Program-made: the position numbers and the translations under genes | Source: Cafeteria roenbergensis | Taxonomy: Eukaryota; Sar; Bigyra; Bicosoecida; Cafeteriaceae | Assembly: GCA_008330645.1 (NCBI GenBank) | Contig: VLTN01000034.1 | Span: 1-64,000 of the forward strand | Direction: 5' to 3' | Length of the DNA stretch: 64,000 bases | Shown here: positions 8,090-18,140 of the stretch, in pieces | Position numbering within the stretch: position 1 is the first letter of the stretch | Layout: every line of letters starts with the position of its first letter | Notes under the pieces: generated by a model | The model's input: only the letters and a program-made list of their open reading frames with translations | What the model was told of the DNA's origin: nothing | The model's database searches: none

Positions 8090-8355
8090 AAGCCGCTCCC
8101 GACATGCGCGGCTGCCTGTTCGCACCGAGCGTGCCCGCGCGCACCTGCGTCGCATGCTCCGGCACGCAAACGCCCATTCTCGACCCCTGACCAGTCCGCC
8201 GGAGGGGTGCCCCAAGAGCGTGCCCCACAGCAGGCAGTCGGCAGACGCACAAGCCAGCTGTCCTTGCTGAGTCCGCCGTCGACTGCTGCCAGCACCTTGT
8301 CGAACTGGCCGGCCGCAATGGCGTCTGCAAGCGCATCTGGGGTGAGGTTGGCCAT
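8090..8355 (-). pseudogene. Host ankyrin-like gene fragment cut off at the viral junction
   Basis: From an ATG at 8355 the minus strand reads a short N-terminus (LADAIAAGQFDKVLAAVDGG) that looks like the first helix pair of an ankyrin repeat. It is GC-rich like the host. Past residue 30 two frames both look partly protein-like, so an intron or frameshift is possible. At about 8090 it runs into AT-rich viral DNA, where the open frame has no ankyrin features. I infer a host gene truncated by the insertion or a captured fragment. Confidence 0.3.
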
Positions 8356-9298
8356 GGCTGCCGGGGAAACGAGCCGCGCTTGAGCTGCTGAGGGTGCGCC
8401 GTGGTCTGAGGCGTTGCTTGCAGAGCGAGCAGCCGCAATATTGCTGCGAACGGCAAATACTCGGCGCAGCGGCGCCGTGCAGACGACCATTTTCCGAGCG
8501 GCGGCAGGCCGCGTGCGAGTGAAGAGGCCAAGGAGGCTGGAAAGCTCAGGCCTGGCATGCCGGGGACCACGCGGGGTCGCCCTCCGTGCCATCCCGAGGG
8601 ACGGGAGGGAGGGGGCAAACGATCAGGGGCGGCGGCCGCTCCTCTCGAGGGGACAGCAGCGCAAGATTTACATCGCAAACAGGACAGACTTGTGTTCCAC
8701 ATCGCGCACCACTCAAGGCTTGATGATGTTGCGCAATCAGAACTGCCCCAATCGGCGGCACGGCTTGGCGCTCGGGTGATGAGAGTGTCGACTCGACCAG
8801 CCCTCTGAGTGCCGTCGTGGTCATCGCGTCTGCAGGCTGCAGCAGCGGGCACCCCAGCCCCTCTCCCGCGCCAAGCCCGAACCATCGCCACCCGAGGCAT
8901 GCGAAAGATTCGTCATCGTGTGGGGGGGGCGGTGCGCTTATGGCATGGCACTGCATCGCAACCTGGTGTGCGGCCTGCCGCTTCGCTTGCCGCCTGGGGC
9001 GATGCCATTCGCCCTGTGTATCCAGAATCGCATGCAACCTTTGAGATTTCTGCAGCCTCGAACGCTTTGCCAGCGCAGGGGGCGGGGCTGCGGGGGCAGC
9101 TGTGGACTGCTCCAGCTGTCTCGCAAGCAAGAACCTGCCGCGCTGAACGGCGCGCTGCAGCAGACACACTCAGGCCGCGAAATCGCCCTTGTCCGACCTC
9201 GTTGGACTCGGCGGGGTGCCTCTTGCCTCCCAGCCGGGTGCCAGGGCCGTCTGCTCGCGCACGCGCACGGCCGAGAGTGCGAGCGGAGGTGAGCGACC
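8356..9298. other. GC-rich host spacer with a dispersed repeat, no supported gene
   Basis: Long ORFs on both strands reflect high GC content and overlap each other; none shows a family motif. It includes repeat copy A (8553-8790). The rest may hold the 5' region or earlier exons of the next gene. Confidence 0.5.
8553..8790 (+). repeat. Dispersed repeat, copy A
   Basis: This contains GGGGACCACGCGGGGTCGCC, then CGAGGGACGGGAGGGAGGGG with CAAACGATC, then GCGGCCGCTCCTCTCGAGG, GGACAGCAGCGCAAGATTTA and CATCGCAAAC, ending near CGACTCGACCAGCCCTC. The same blocks recur inverted at 17856-18140 and direct at 58738-58864. The family is new to me; it could be a SINE or the end of a larger element. Confidence 0.6.
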
Positions 9299-12200
9299 AT
9301 GAAAAAGGCGTCTCGCCGGCCGTTGACAGCCCGGCCGCCCTCCGCCAAGGCCAAACCTGAGAGCAAGCTGGGCGAGCACGAGCAGCGCCTGCTTCACCGC
9401 CTGCGAGGAAGCTTCGTAGGGGGCGTGGCAGGCGAGGAGCGGCTGTTTCTGCCAGGCCGGGGAGCTCAGACGGACCGAGCGCCGGGACGGCAAGCGGCAA
9501 CCGCCGAGCCCCCCGCCGCGGGCGACGAGACCCCCCGCGTCGACGCGCCCGCTCGACGGTCTCAAGAGCACATTCTTAACGAGGATGAGACTGTGGAGGC
9601 AATTGCCGTGGGAACGCGGCACGCTTGGGACTGGATGCTCGACCTGACGCAGCAGGCGAACGCAAGGCGAGAGCAACGGGCAGCGCGCCAGCGCCGCCGC
9701 GCCGAGCGCGCAGCAGCTGCTGCCCGAGCCGCGGGGAAAGGGGACGGCTTTGCTCACGAGGCGGGTATGGAGCCGGAGTTGCTGGCGGCAGGAGGAGGGC
9801 TCGGCCCGGTGCCAGGCAGTCGCACGCTCTCGCTTGCAACACGGGCGCGCCTGCACGCCTTGCAGGCTAGCGAGCTTCGCCGTATCCCTCGCTGGATGCT
9901 CCGCGACGAGGGCTGGATATGCACGTTCTTGGACGGCCTGGAGGCCGAGGCGGCGGAGGCGAAGCGCGCCAGAAAGCAGGCCGCGCTCTCCGGAGCTGCT
10001 GCAGCAGCGGCACGGCACGACGCGGGCGTGCCAGGCGCGGAGGAGCCTGCGCGGTGGGACCAGTGGGACCCGGCCAGCGGGCGCGTTGGCGCGGCTGTGG
10101 TGGCCTTAACGCTGCAGGCAGGCGACCAGACGGCCGCTCCGGCTGCCGATGCAGCCGCAGGTGCGGCCGACGAGGCGGACGGGGCGGACGCGGCAGGAGG
10201 GGGGCTGGGCGGAGCGCGGCCGGGGGTGGGCGCTCGAGGCAGTGGCGGGGCCGCCGTGCGCGCCTCGGCGGCCGGGCCGGGGCTTGGCCCGAGCCGGCGC
10301 GAGCCGCTCGAAGAGCCCCAAGGCCAGCGCCGCGCGCGGGAGAGGAGCGCCGAGGGCCCGGGCCCCGAGCTGAGCTGCCCTGCCGGTGCCCAGCGGCAGC
10401 TGGGATGGGGAGGCGAAGCCGCGCCGCCTTCGGGCGAGGCGGGGCGCGCCAGCAGGGCGTTGGAGGCGGTCCCGCCCTGGGCCACCAAGAGGACGAGGAG
10501 TGGCGGCGCCGCTGCCGCTGTGAGCGCCGCTGCGGGTGCCGGCACCGTCGAGGGTGCGTGCGCATTGCCGGGCCAGCAGGAGCTGGGCTCGGCGGACAGC
10601 GCAGTTCCGACGCTGACGCTGCCCAGCCTCAGCCGAGTGCAAGCCACCCACTCTGCGGAGGGTGGTGAGCATGATCGCCGGGGGAGGCGCGGCGGCGGGT
10701 CTTGGGGCGTTTTGTCCACCGGTGAGGTCCATGGTCGAGCGATGACTGCTGCCGGGCCCCGGCGACGCGGTCGGACGCATGCCGCTCGGATGGGAATCGC
10801 GGACAGTTTCGGGCCGCTGAGCGAGGCCAGCGAGCGCAGTAGCGGCGCCGACGGTGGGAGCGACGCGGGCTCTGCATCGTCGAACGGCCCTCCGGCCGTG
10901 GTGCTGAACCTCTCTGCGAGGCGGCCTGTGTCGTCGCGCCCGTTGGCAGTGGTTCCAGCGCGGCCGGCCACCGCCACGGCGCCGCGGGTCTGGACGGCTC
11001 GACGCCGGCTGGCACGGCCCACCCAGGCGGTCTCGTCCTCCTCCGCCCAGGGACGCGCCGTGGCTGCTGGGCTGCGGCCCGGCGCTGGCGCTGGAGGCGC
11101 CTCTAGGTTAGTGGTTCGCGCCGGACCGCTGGTCAGCGCGGATGGGGCGCGCCCCGCCACTGCTGCCGGGGCCGGCGAGCTCCTGTTGGCGCCAGCCGGC
11201 GAGGCCCCTGGGGCACCATCGGCGCCAGGCCTCGGGCGATCGCGCGCCAGCCGGTCAGCAGTGGCCGCAGCCGACCGCTCGGCAGCGGGCCGCGCGGCCG
11301 CAGCCAGCCCGACCAGCCGCGCCCGCGTGAGCCAGCCCCTGGCCGCTGGCGAGCGCGCTGCTGGCTGGCTCAGGATCGGCCTGGCCTCGGACGGAAGTGC
11401 CGTGCCACCGCTGGACTTTTCGGCGCTCGAAGCCAGGGCTGACTGGCCTGCGACGGGCGGCAGTCAGGCTTGTCCAGGTGGATGCGCGCCAGCGCCTATT
11501 CGGGGCGTGCTTCCAGCAGAAGCGCCCTCACAGGCAGCGTCTGCGGCAGATATGGGAGCGGGGCCGCGCGCAAGCCAGCCCGCGACCAAGGCCCCCCAGG
11601 CCACCGGCGCGGCCTGGGCACGTTTGCTGGGCGAGAGCCCTGACGAGCCAAGACCGAGGCGGCGGCGGAGCGCGTCTGACGCAACGCCGCTGCGCTCCCC
11701 AGCAGCGAAGGGCCGCGGGCGCGCAGGCACCGGCCCGCGAAGGGCGTCGGAGCCTGGCCGGCTGGCGGGCGACGCTGCTCGGGCAAGACGGCGCAGCAGC
11801 TCCTCGGAAGGGGTGAAAGGGGCTCGCAAAGGCGCTGCCGGGGCCGGAGCGAGCGCCGGGCTGCCTGGCGAGCGGACTCGAGCCCGACAGCGCGGCGTGC
11901 AGACGGCGAGGCCGCGGCGGCCGCCACGGGTTCGGGTGCCCCGCGCGATGTCGCTGACCGCGCGACACGCGGCAGAGGGAGGGGCTCGCGGTGCTGCGGC
12001 GCAGTCTGTCCTTGAGGCGGCCAGCCGATCGGCGGCAGGTCGGGGGAACGATTCGCCGCAAGAGGCGCGGCGCCGGTCGCTGCTGGGCCGGCTCCGACGG
12101 GAGGGCTTGCCGGGTCAGCGCGTGCTGGCCGCCGCCGGAGCGGCCATTGACCAGACGGTGGCACGGGCAGAGCGGCTGGGTCGCCAGCTGCCGGCAGGAG

Positions 12201-14563
12201 GCGGTCTGGGCGACCGAGGGGCCGATTCAGCGCACGACCGCGTCACTGCGTCGGGCGTGCGGGAAGGCGCTGCGCCGGCGAGGGCGACTGGAGCGGCGCC
12301 ACTTTGCGACGAGGCTGCGAAGCCGCCTCTGCACGAGGACCCGCAGTCGACGCGGCAGATCTACCACTTCGCCGTGGCCGACGGCACCACCACCGTGGGC
12401 CGCTCCGACTCCGACACCAAGCAGGACGTCGTGCTGGGAGGCCTGAGCATCCAGAAGGAGCACGCGGTCGTGATCGGCGACGGCGCCGGCGGCTTCAGGC
12501 TCGAGCTCCGCACGGAGGGCGCTCGCACGTACGTGAACGGCACGCCCGTCACAGGGCCCGTGGCGCTGCACGACAACTCGCGAATCATCTTCGGGAACAA
12601 CCACGCGTTCCTCTTTTGCAACCCGACCGACACGGCGCCCAAGGCGGAGGGCGAGGACGACGGCGTGCCCGAGGAAGTGACGTTTGACTTTGTGATGCTG
12701 GAGGTGAACAAGGCGCAGGCGGCCGCCATGGCGGCGGAGGAGGAGAAGCGGCGGCTGGAGGCCGAGGCGGAGAAGGCCAAGGCCGAGGCCCGGGTGAAGG
12801 AGCTGCAGGCCGAGATGGAGGCGGAGCGCACGCGCATGCAGGCCGACGCCGAGAAGCGGATGAAGGCGCTGCAGGAGCAGTCGGCGGCCGGCGACAGGGA
12901 GGCGCGCGAGCGGCAGGAGGCCATGCTGGAGGAGGCGCGCAAGCAGCAGCAGGTGCTGGAGAAGAAGCTTCAGGAGCAGATCGCCGAGACGGAGCGCGTT
13001 GCCGCCAAGAAGCAGAAGGAGATGCGGGAGCGCTCCCTGCTCGACGAAAAGCTGCTCAAGACCATCCCCATGGTCAACGAGGCCAACGCCACCGCGGACG
13101 AACTGGCCAAGAACGCGCTCCTCGAGCTCCGGCTCATGGCGAACCAGCGCAAGGGCCTGTGGACGGGAGAGGAGGACGAGGACGGCGAGGTCGCGCCCGA
13201 GCCCCTCGACACCGAGGTGTACGTCCGCGTGGCCCCCAAGGAGGGCAGCGGCTTGGAGGGCCTCTGGCACTACGACGACTTCATGGAGCGCCTGTACGCC
13301 ATGCGCGAGATGTACCAGGCGTTCGTGTCGGCCGGCAGGGAGCTGCCGGTGCCGGGGTACGAGGACCCCCTCACGGACCCGTTCCACGTGGAGCCGGAGG
13401 ACATGAGCCTGGGCAAGGCCACCGTCTTCCTCGACACGCTGCTTCACATCATGCCCATCTCCGATACCACGCCCATCCTCGACTACAAGGGCTCGGACCA
13501 GGGCGAGCTCTCCGTGCGCGTGGTGCCCCACTTCGGCGACAAGGTGCCCGAGACGGACGAGGAGGGCGACGACGACCTGATGGCACTCGAGGCCGCGGGC
13601 GACGACGGCGGCATCCCGGACAGCCTCTCCAAGCTGGTGGGCCACAAGCTGAACATCACGGTGCAGGTCAAGGCCACCCGCGGCCTGCCCGTCGACCGCT
13701 CAGTGGGCGCGCACGTGCGGTTCCGGTTCTTCCTCGACGAGCGGGAGCGCCGCACGCCAGCCATCGACGGCAAGGCGATGAACCCGCGGTTCGACTACAG
13801 CTGCACCTTCAGCAACGTCATCACCGACGAGCTGCTCAAGTACCTGGGGGAGGAGGAGCTCTCCTTCGACGTGTGGGGCCGCCAGGACGACGGCACTGCC
13901 AAGATGGCCATGGGCCCTGCCAAGCGCATCGGCCGCCACTCCGTGGCGGGAGACTATGACGGCGCAGGGGCGGCTGCCGCAGCCGCCGGTGGCGCGGCGT
14001 CCCCTGCTGTGGCGGAGCTCCGCGAGCAGGTGGAGTCCCGCCAGCGCGAGGCGGAGGCGGCGCTGGCCAAGCTCAAAGAGGAGGAAGCCAAGCGGGAGTC
14101 GCTCGAAGCGAAGCTGCGGGCCCTCGAGGCGTCGTCCCCGCGGGGCAGCCCCACGGCTGCTGCGGCCGCAATGGAAGAGGTGAAGCAGAAGCAGGAGGCG
14201 GAGCACCGCGCGGCCTTGGAGCGCGTGAAGCAGGAGGCGGAGCACGCAAAGGAGGAGCGGGAGGCCGCGCGACGTGAGCTCGAAGAGGCGCGAAACCGCG
14301 CCGAGCAGGCCGAGGAGCGCGCCAGGAAGGCAACCGAGAAGCAGGCACAGGCCGCTGCGGCCGCCGCGAGCGAGGCGGCCGGCAAGCCCGCAAAGGACGC
14401 AGAGGAGGAGCTGGCGCGCCTTCGCCGCGAGCTCCGCGAGGCGAACGAGGCAAAGGTCGCGGCAGAGGCGGCGCGCGATTCGGCTCAACACGCAGCCAAG
14501 ACCGCCGAGGAGGCGGCCGCAGCAGCCGCCTCCAAGAGCAGCCGCACGTGCGCCGTGATGTGA
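9299..14563 (+). CDS. Motorless kinesin-3-tail-like protein: FHA, coiled coil, C2-like domain, CaaX end
   Basis: The open frame has 1754 codons. Residues 1 to about 1000 are low-complexity, rich in Ala, Arg, Gly and Ser, with a basic helical patch near 115-150. From about 1008 the kinesin-3 tail order is clear: LHEDPQSTRQIYHF leading into an FHA domain (TTVGRSDSDTKQDVV, NGTPV), a long coiled coil (about 1140-1245), the conserved IPMVNEANATADEL segment, and a C2-like region (LNITVQVKATRGLPVDRS, about 1445-1530). A second coiled coil follows to about 1745. The last four residues are CAVM, a farnesylation-type CaaX box. No P-loop, switch or neck-linker motif of a kinesin motor is seen. The low-complexity half could belong to another gene joined through an unseen intron, so the start is uncertain. 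Likely role: membrane-anchored cargo or scaffold protein. Confidence 0.7.
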   Translation: MKKASRRPLTARPPSAKAKPESKLGEHEQRLLHRLRGSFVGGVAGEERLFLPGRGAQTDRAPGRQAATAEPPAAGDETPRVDAPARRSQEHILNEDETVEAIAVGTRHAWDWMLDLTQQANARREQRAARQRRRAERAAAAARAAGKGDGFAHEAGMEPELLAAGGGLGPVPGSRTLSLATRARLHALQASELRRIPRWMLRDEGWICTFLDGLEAEAAEAKRARKQAALSGAAAAAARHDAGVPGAEEPARWDQWDPASGRVGAAVVALTLQAGDQTAAPAADAAAGAADEADGADAAGGGLGGARPGVGARGSGGAAVRASAAGPGLGPSRREPLEEPQGQRRARERSAEGPGPELSCPAGAQRQLGWGGEAAPPSGEAGRASRALEAVPPWATKRTRSGGAAAAVSAAAGAGTVEGACALPGQQELGSADSAVPTLTLPSLSRVQATHSAEGGEHDRRGRRGGGSWGVLSTGEVHGRAMTAAGPRRRGRTHAARMGIADSFGPLSEASERSSGADGGSDAGSASSNGPPAVVLNLSARRPVSSRPLAVVPARPATATAPRVWTARRRLARPTQAVSSSSAQGRAVAAGLRPGAGAGGASRLVVRAGPLVSADGARPATAAGAGELLLAPAGEAPGAPSAPGLGRSRASRSAVAAADRSAAGRAAAASPTSRARVSQPLAAGERAAGWLRIGLASDGSAVPPLDFSALEARADWPATGGSQACPGGCAPAPIRGVLPAEAPSQAASAADMGAGPRASQPATKAPQATGAAWARLLGESPDEPRPRRRRSASDATPLRSPAAKGRGRAGTGPRRASEPGRLAGDAARARRRSSSSEGVKGARKGAAGAGASAGLPGERTRARQRGVQTARPRRPPRVRVPRAMSLTARHAAEGGARGAAAQSVLEAASRSAAGRGNDSPQEARRRSLLGRLRREGLPGQRVLAAAGAAIDQTVARAERLGRQLPAGGGLGDRGADSAHDRVTASGVREGAAPARATGAAPLCDEAAKPPLHEDPQSTRQIYHFAVADGTTTVGRSDSDTKQDVVLGGLSIQKEHAVVIGDGAGGFRLELRTEGARTYVNGTPVTGPVALHDNSRIIFGNNHAFLFCNPTDTAPKAEGEDDGVPEEVTFDFVMLEVNKAQAAAMAAEEEKRRLEAEAEKAKAEARVKELQAEMEAERTRMQADAEKRMKALQEQSAAGDREARERQEAMLEEARKQQQVLEKKLQEQIAETERVAAKKQKEMRERSLLDEKLLKTIPMVNEANATADELAKNALLELRLMANQRKGLWTGEEDEDGEVAPEPLDTEVYVRVAPKEGSGLEGLWHYDDFMERLYAMREMYQAFVSAGRELPVPGYEDPLTDPFHVEPEDMSLGKATVFLDTLLHIMPISDTTPILDYKGSDQGELSVRVVPHFGDKVPETDEEGDDDLMALEAAGDDGGIPDSLSKLVGHKLNITVQVKATRGLPVDRSVGAHVRFRFFLDERERRTPAIDGKAMNPRFDYSCTFSNVITDELLKYLGEEELSFDVWGRQDDGTAKMAMGPAKRIGRHSVAGDYDGAGAAAAAAGGAASPAVAELREQVESRQREAEAALAKLKEEEAKRESLEAKLRALEASSPRGSPTAAAAAMEEVKQKQEAEHRAALERVKQEAEHAKEEREAARRELEEARNRAEQAEERARKATEKQAQAAAAAASEAAGKPAKDAEEELARLRRELREANEAKVAAEAARDSAQHAAKTAEEAAAAAASKSSRTCAVM

Positions 14564-15251
14564 GCTTGACTGCGAACCTTGCGGCATGAGTGCCTTGGGC
14601 CGGCCGCCCGAGCGAGACTGGCTTTGTTTCGGGGAGGGGGGGAAGGGGAGCCGGGTTCGCTGCCTGCTGCGGCCGGCGCGAGTGCCTCCTCCTCCTCCTC
14701 CTCCTCCTCCACTCCAGAACTTGAGTTGCTAGATTGCGCTCGGCCGCCTGACCCCGGCGCCCCGACCCCCCGGGGTGCACACGCAAGTGCCTGCCCCTAC
14801 CCACTGACCCCGGTCACGCAGGCGGCGTCGCGTGCTGACCCGCCAGGCGGAGCTGGGGCAGGCTCGCGCGACTTCCCGCTGCGTCCCTGTTGCCCGGAGT
14901 GGCACGGTGGCAAACCGCGCTCGTGGCGACCCAGAGCTCGCGCGGGTGGGCGGCTGGCTGCTGCGGCGAGCCAGGCGCGCCGCCTGGAGCCACGGTGGGC
15001 CGTCGGCGAACTGGCCCACAAGTGCAACTGCTTGCCTCCCAAGGCGTCGGCTGTGGCCCACAAGCGCAAACACCCAGGCCACGCAACAAAGGAGAAGGCA
15101 TGCGACAAACGAGCCGCGTTGGAACAATAGGGCACGGGTCTGCAAGAGGAGGCGGCCGCATCGGTGACCCACGCTCCACAGAGCTGCTGCAAAGGGATGC
15201 CGGCTCCTGAGCTCGGAAGCTCGCGCAAGCCGTGCACCGTTTCCCGCCGCC
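14564..15251. other. Intergenic, GC-rich, no supported gene
   Basis: This contains a (CTC)n run (14686-14709). It holds the 3' region of the FHA gene and the upstream region of the pantothenate synthetase gene. Overlapping ORFs on both strands show no motifs. Confidence 0.5.
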
Positions 15252-16504
15252 ATGATCCTTCGCAGCGCGCAGCAGGCCAAGGCCATGCGCCGCTGTCTCT
15301 CCGGGCAGCCGGGGGCCCAGCTGGCGGTGCTTCCCGACATGGCAGCGCTGCGCGCGTGGCGAGACCGGCTTGACGTGGAATCCGTGCAGAAGCACGGCCG
15401 CCTTGCCCGCCTCGGATTCGTCCCGACGATGGGCGCGCTCCACGCGGGACACCTGTCGCTCGTCGAGTCGGTGAGCCGCTCGTCGGTTGCAGGCGGCGCC
15501 CCGCCTGGCAGCTTGCCGACCGCTGGCCCCGACTTTTTCCGTGCTGCGGCGCGCGCGAGCTTGCGCCTCGCAGCTTCGGGACAAGACCGACCACACGCTT
15601 GTGTCCATCTTCGTCAACCCGGCCCAGTTTGCGGCGCACGAGGACCTCGGCACGTACCCGCGGACTCTGGAGTCTGACCTGGCCAAGCTCGGGTGCGACA
15701 ACTGGACCGGTGGCAGGGCTCGCGCCCCGCTGGGCGCTTGTCGTACGCGAGGCCCTTTTGCGGCGCGTGGACCGCGACGCCCACCCCTAGCAACGCGCGC
15801 GCGCCCCGCCTCGCAGGGCGGCCGACCTGAACGTGGCCGCGGTGTTCACGCCGACGGAGGCGGACATGTACCAGGAATGGCCGCCGTACCGCACGTTCGT
15901 GGAGCCCCTCGAGGCGGACGACTCGGCGGAGGGGAGGGCGCGCCCCGGTTTCTTCCGCGGGGTTGCCACCGTGGTCACGAAGCTCTTCGCGGCCGCCAGG
16001 CCCACAGTGGCTGCGTTCGGCCAGAAGGACGCATACCAGTGCATTGTGGTGCGGCAGCTGGCGCGCGACCTCAACCTTGGCGTGGACGTGCAGATCAACC
16101 CGACGACGAGGGAGCAGGACGGGCTGGCGATGAGCTCCCGGAACGCGTATCTGACCGTGGAGGAGCGCGAGGCGGCTCCGGCCATGTACGCGGCCTTGCG
16201 CGAGGTGCAGCGCATCGTGGGTCGCGGGCTGCCCTGGGGCGTGGAAGAACTCCGCACCATTGCAGCAGACGCCCTCTCTGATCGCGGCAGGGGCCGCTTC
16301 GGGCCGCTCCAGTATCTGGACGTGGCCTGCGCAGCGACGGGGCGGCCTGTCGTGTCATCCGGCGAGAGCCACGCGGAAGGCGGCGCAGTGCTGGTGTCCA
16401 TCGCGGCCCCACTCGGCCGCACGCGCCTGATCGACAACATGGTCATCGTCCCGGACAAGCCGTCGTTGGACGAAACGAGCGCAGCCAACACGCTCGGTCG
16501 GTGA
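15252..16504 (+). CDS. panC: Pantothenate synthetase (pantoate-beta-alanine ligase), 3 exons
   Basis: Joins (15252-15470, 15574-15692, 15817-16504) give 341 residues. Introns are 103 and 124 nt with GTGAGC and GTGCGA donors and CGCAG acceptors; the second splits a Gly codon. Exon 1 ends after [15 protein letters not shown], the HxGH ATP-binding motif; exon 2 has [11 protein letters not shown]; exon 3 has [27 protein letters not shown] and the KMSKS-like MSSRNAYL. The enzyme makes pantothenate from pantoate, beta-alanine and ATP, the last step before coenzyme A synthesis. Its presence means vitamin B5 prototrophy is likely. The first 40 residues are not part of the enzyme core and are Arg/Ala-rich, so an organelle presequence is possible. 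Length is slightly above the bacterial enzyme (about 280). Confidence 0.93.
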
Positions 16505-16928
16505 GGCGTGCCTGGGAAACGTGACAGGCGGCCGCGAACAGGTGCCCGGCGTCCAGCTCCATGAAAGCGCAGCGCCCTCCGCGGCACTTTCATGGAGCTG
16601 AATCTGTCGCCTGCTTTGCTGTGCGCGGTGCCCTCGGTTGCGTGGGTCTCCTCGCGCTCTGCGCCCGAGAACGAGAGTTGTTGACGTGGTTGGGGGAGGC
16701 AACGACGGGCTCTGTTGTTGCCCAAAAAGCGCTGCCGCTTCGAGGTCGGCCCCACTTTAAGCGGGTAGCCGCAAGGGCTGCAGGCGTGGGTGCGGCTGCC
16801 GCGAGCTGCCAGAGGACAAGGTGCAATTTGCCGGCAGAGCCAGCCGCCCTCGGTTGCAGCAGGCATGTCTCGAGCCCGGACCAGAGCCACGGTCGGCTCG
16901 TTTCGGTGCTCACGGGTGTCATTCGTAG

Positions 16929-17820
16929 TGTCGATGGCAGCAAGGCTCGGGGGCACGGCTGGTGCGGTGCCTACCGGCAGTTTCCCTCAAGAATCTCGAC
17001 GGCGGGCTCGCAAAGCCACCACCGCGGCAAGTGTGACGTGCCCTGCCCCCCTTCCCCCGCACCCCCGCACCCTTTCCTCGCCTTCCTGCCTATCCAGGAA
17101 CTGACGCGAAATGATCACCCGGGGCTGTCGGCGGCTGACCTGGAATCGCTGACCGCCTCGGTCGCTGATCGCTGGAGGCGCAGGCATGCCCCATCCTCTC
17201 GTGGCGTCCCCCGGCGCGCCCACGGACCCGCCGTGTTGGGAACAGTTGCAAGTGTGCGTCGCCGCCCTCCAATGCCTGCCATGCCTTGCGACTCGCTCGC
17301 TGGAACGCGCGGGCCTGGCGGCTTGACTGGCCCAGCACCGACGCAGTCCGCTTCACGGCTGGCTACCGCAGCTCGCGCCGCGCCCCCGCAGCAGTCGCTT
17401 CGCCCTGGGCACGCGGCAGGCGCGCGTCGGGAGGCACGTCCACGGCTTCCGCGTTGGGCAATCACGCGCCCGGCTCCAGCGGCCGTGCCCAGGGCGCCGG
17501 TGCGGCGTCTGCGTCGCACCGCGGCGCAGTCGGCAGCCCACCGAGCGCCGCCCAGTCCCAGCCCCGCCCACGACCACCGCAGCCTCAGCAGGCGCGGCTC
17601 CCTTCCAGGCGATCCGCTCCTCACCGAGGGGACGCGGCTCGCAGGGGAGCGACAGTCCGTCGCGAGCGCTGGCCGCGACAAGGCAGAGCGGCGGCAGGCT
17701 GCCGCGATTGACTACTGGCGCGGGGAGGCGATGCGGCTGCGGGAACAGGCTGCTTCGGGCGCAGCAGGTGCAAGAGGTGCGGCGGGCCGCGAGCAGGGCG
17801 TGCCCGGCGTGTGTTTGTGA
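16929..17820 (+). CDS. Possible hypothetical gene, structure unresolved
   Basis: An ATG at about 16934 opens a short frame, and a strong pyrimidine tract ending in TATCCAG precedes 17100, after which LTRNDHPGLSAADLESL reads like real protein and connects in frame to a 17818 stop. The last 45 residues are charged and helical (RDKAERRQAAAIDYWRGEAM). Another frame near 17200-17260 also reads sensibly (DPPCWEQLQVCVAALQC), so further introns may exist. No family is recognised. Confidence 0.25.
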
Positions 17821-17855
17821 GGTGCATGCTCGGCCTCGTCGGCCTGGTTGGCCGT

Positions 17856-18140
17856 GTTTGTGATGTAAATCTTGTGCTGCTGTCCCCTCGAGTTGAGCGG
17901 CCGCCACCCTCAAGACAGGGCAACAACCCCAGGCCCGCTCTGCCCCACGGCAAGCGCGGGCCATCCGACCCGCTCGCAAGCTCGCCCTCTGGGGCGGGCA
18001 CACCGGTTCGAGCCCACGTCGGGGCTCGCCGGCCATACCCCGTACCCGCTGCACGCCCGCGCCCCGAGTGGTGTGTGTGTGCTCGATTCGATCGTTTGAC
18101 CCCTCCCTCCCGTCCCTCGGGCGACCCCGTGTGGTCCCCG
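17856..18140 (-). repeat. Dispersed repeat, copy B (inverted, interrupted)
   Basis: In reverse complement, 18140-18090 matches the first block of copy A (GGGGACCACACGGGGTCGCC, CGAGGGACGGGAGGGAGGGG, CAAACGATC) and 17903-17856 matches the second block (GCGGCCGCTCAACTCGAGGG then ACAGCAGCACAAGATTTACA). About 186 nt separate them, against only a few nt in copy A. Confidence 0.6.

Noticed and set aside
8631-8660. NotI/XhoI-like words as cloning-vector contamination
   Set aside because: The three copies differ in sequence and context, and the shared blocks extend well beyond a polylinker.
12227-13645. 472-codon minus-strand ORF rich in Leu, His and Val
   Set aside because: It is antisense to the FHA/C2 coding region, which has recognised motifs.
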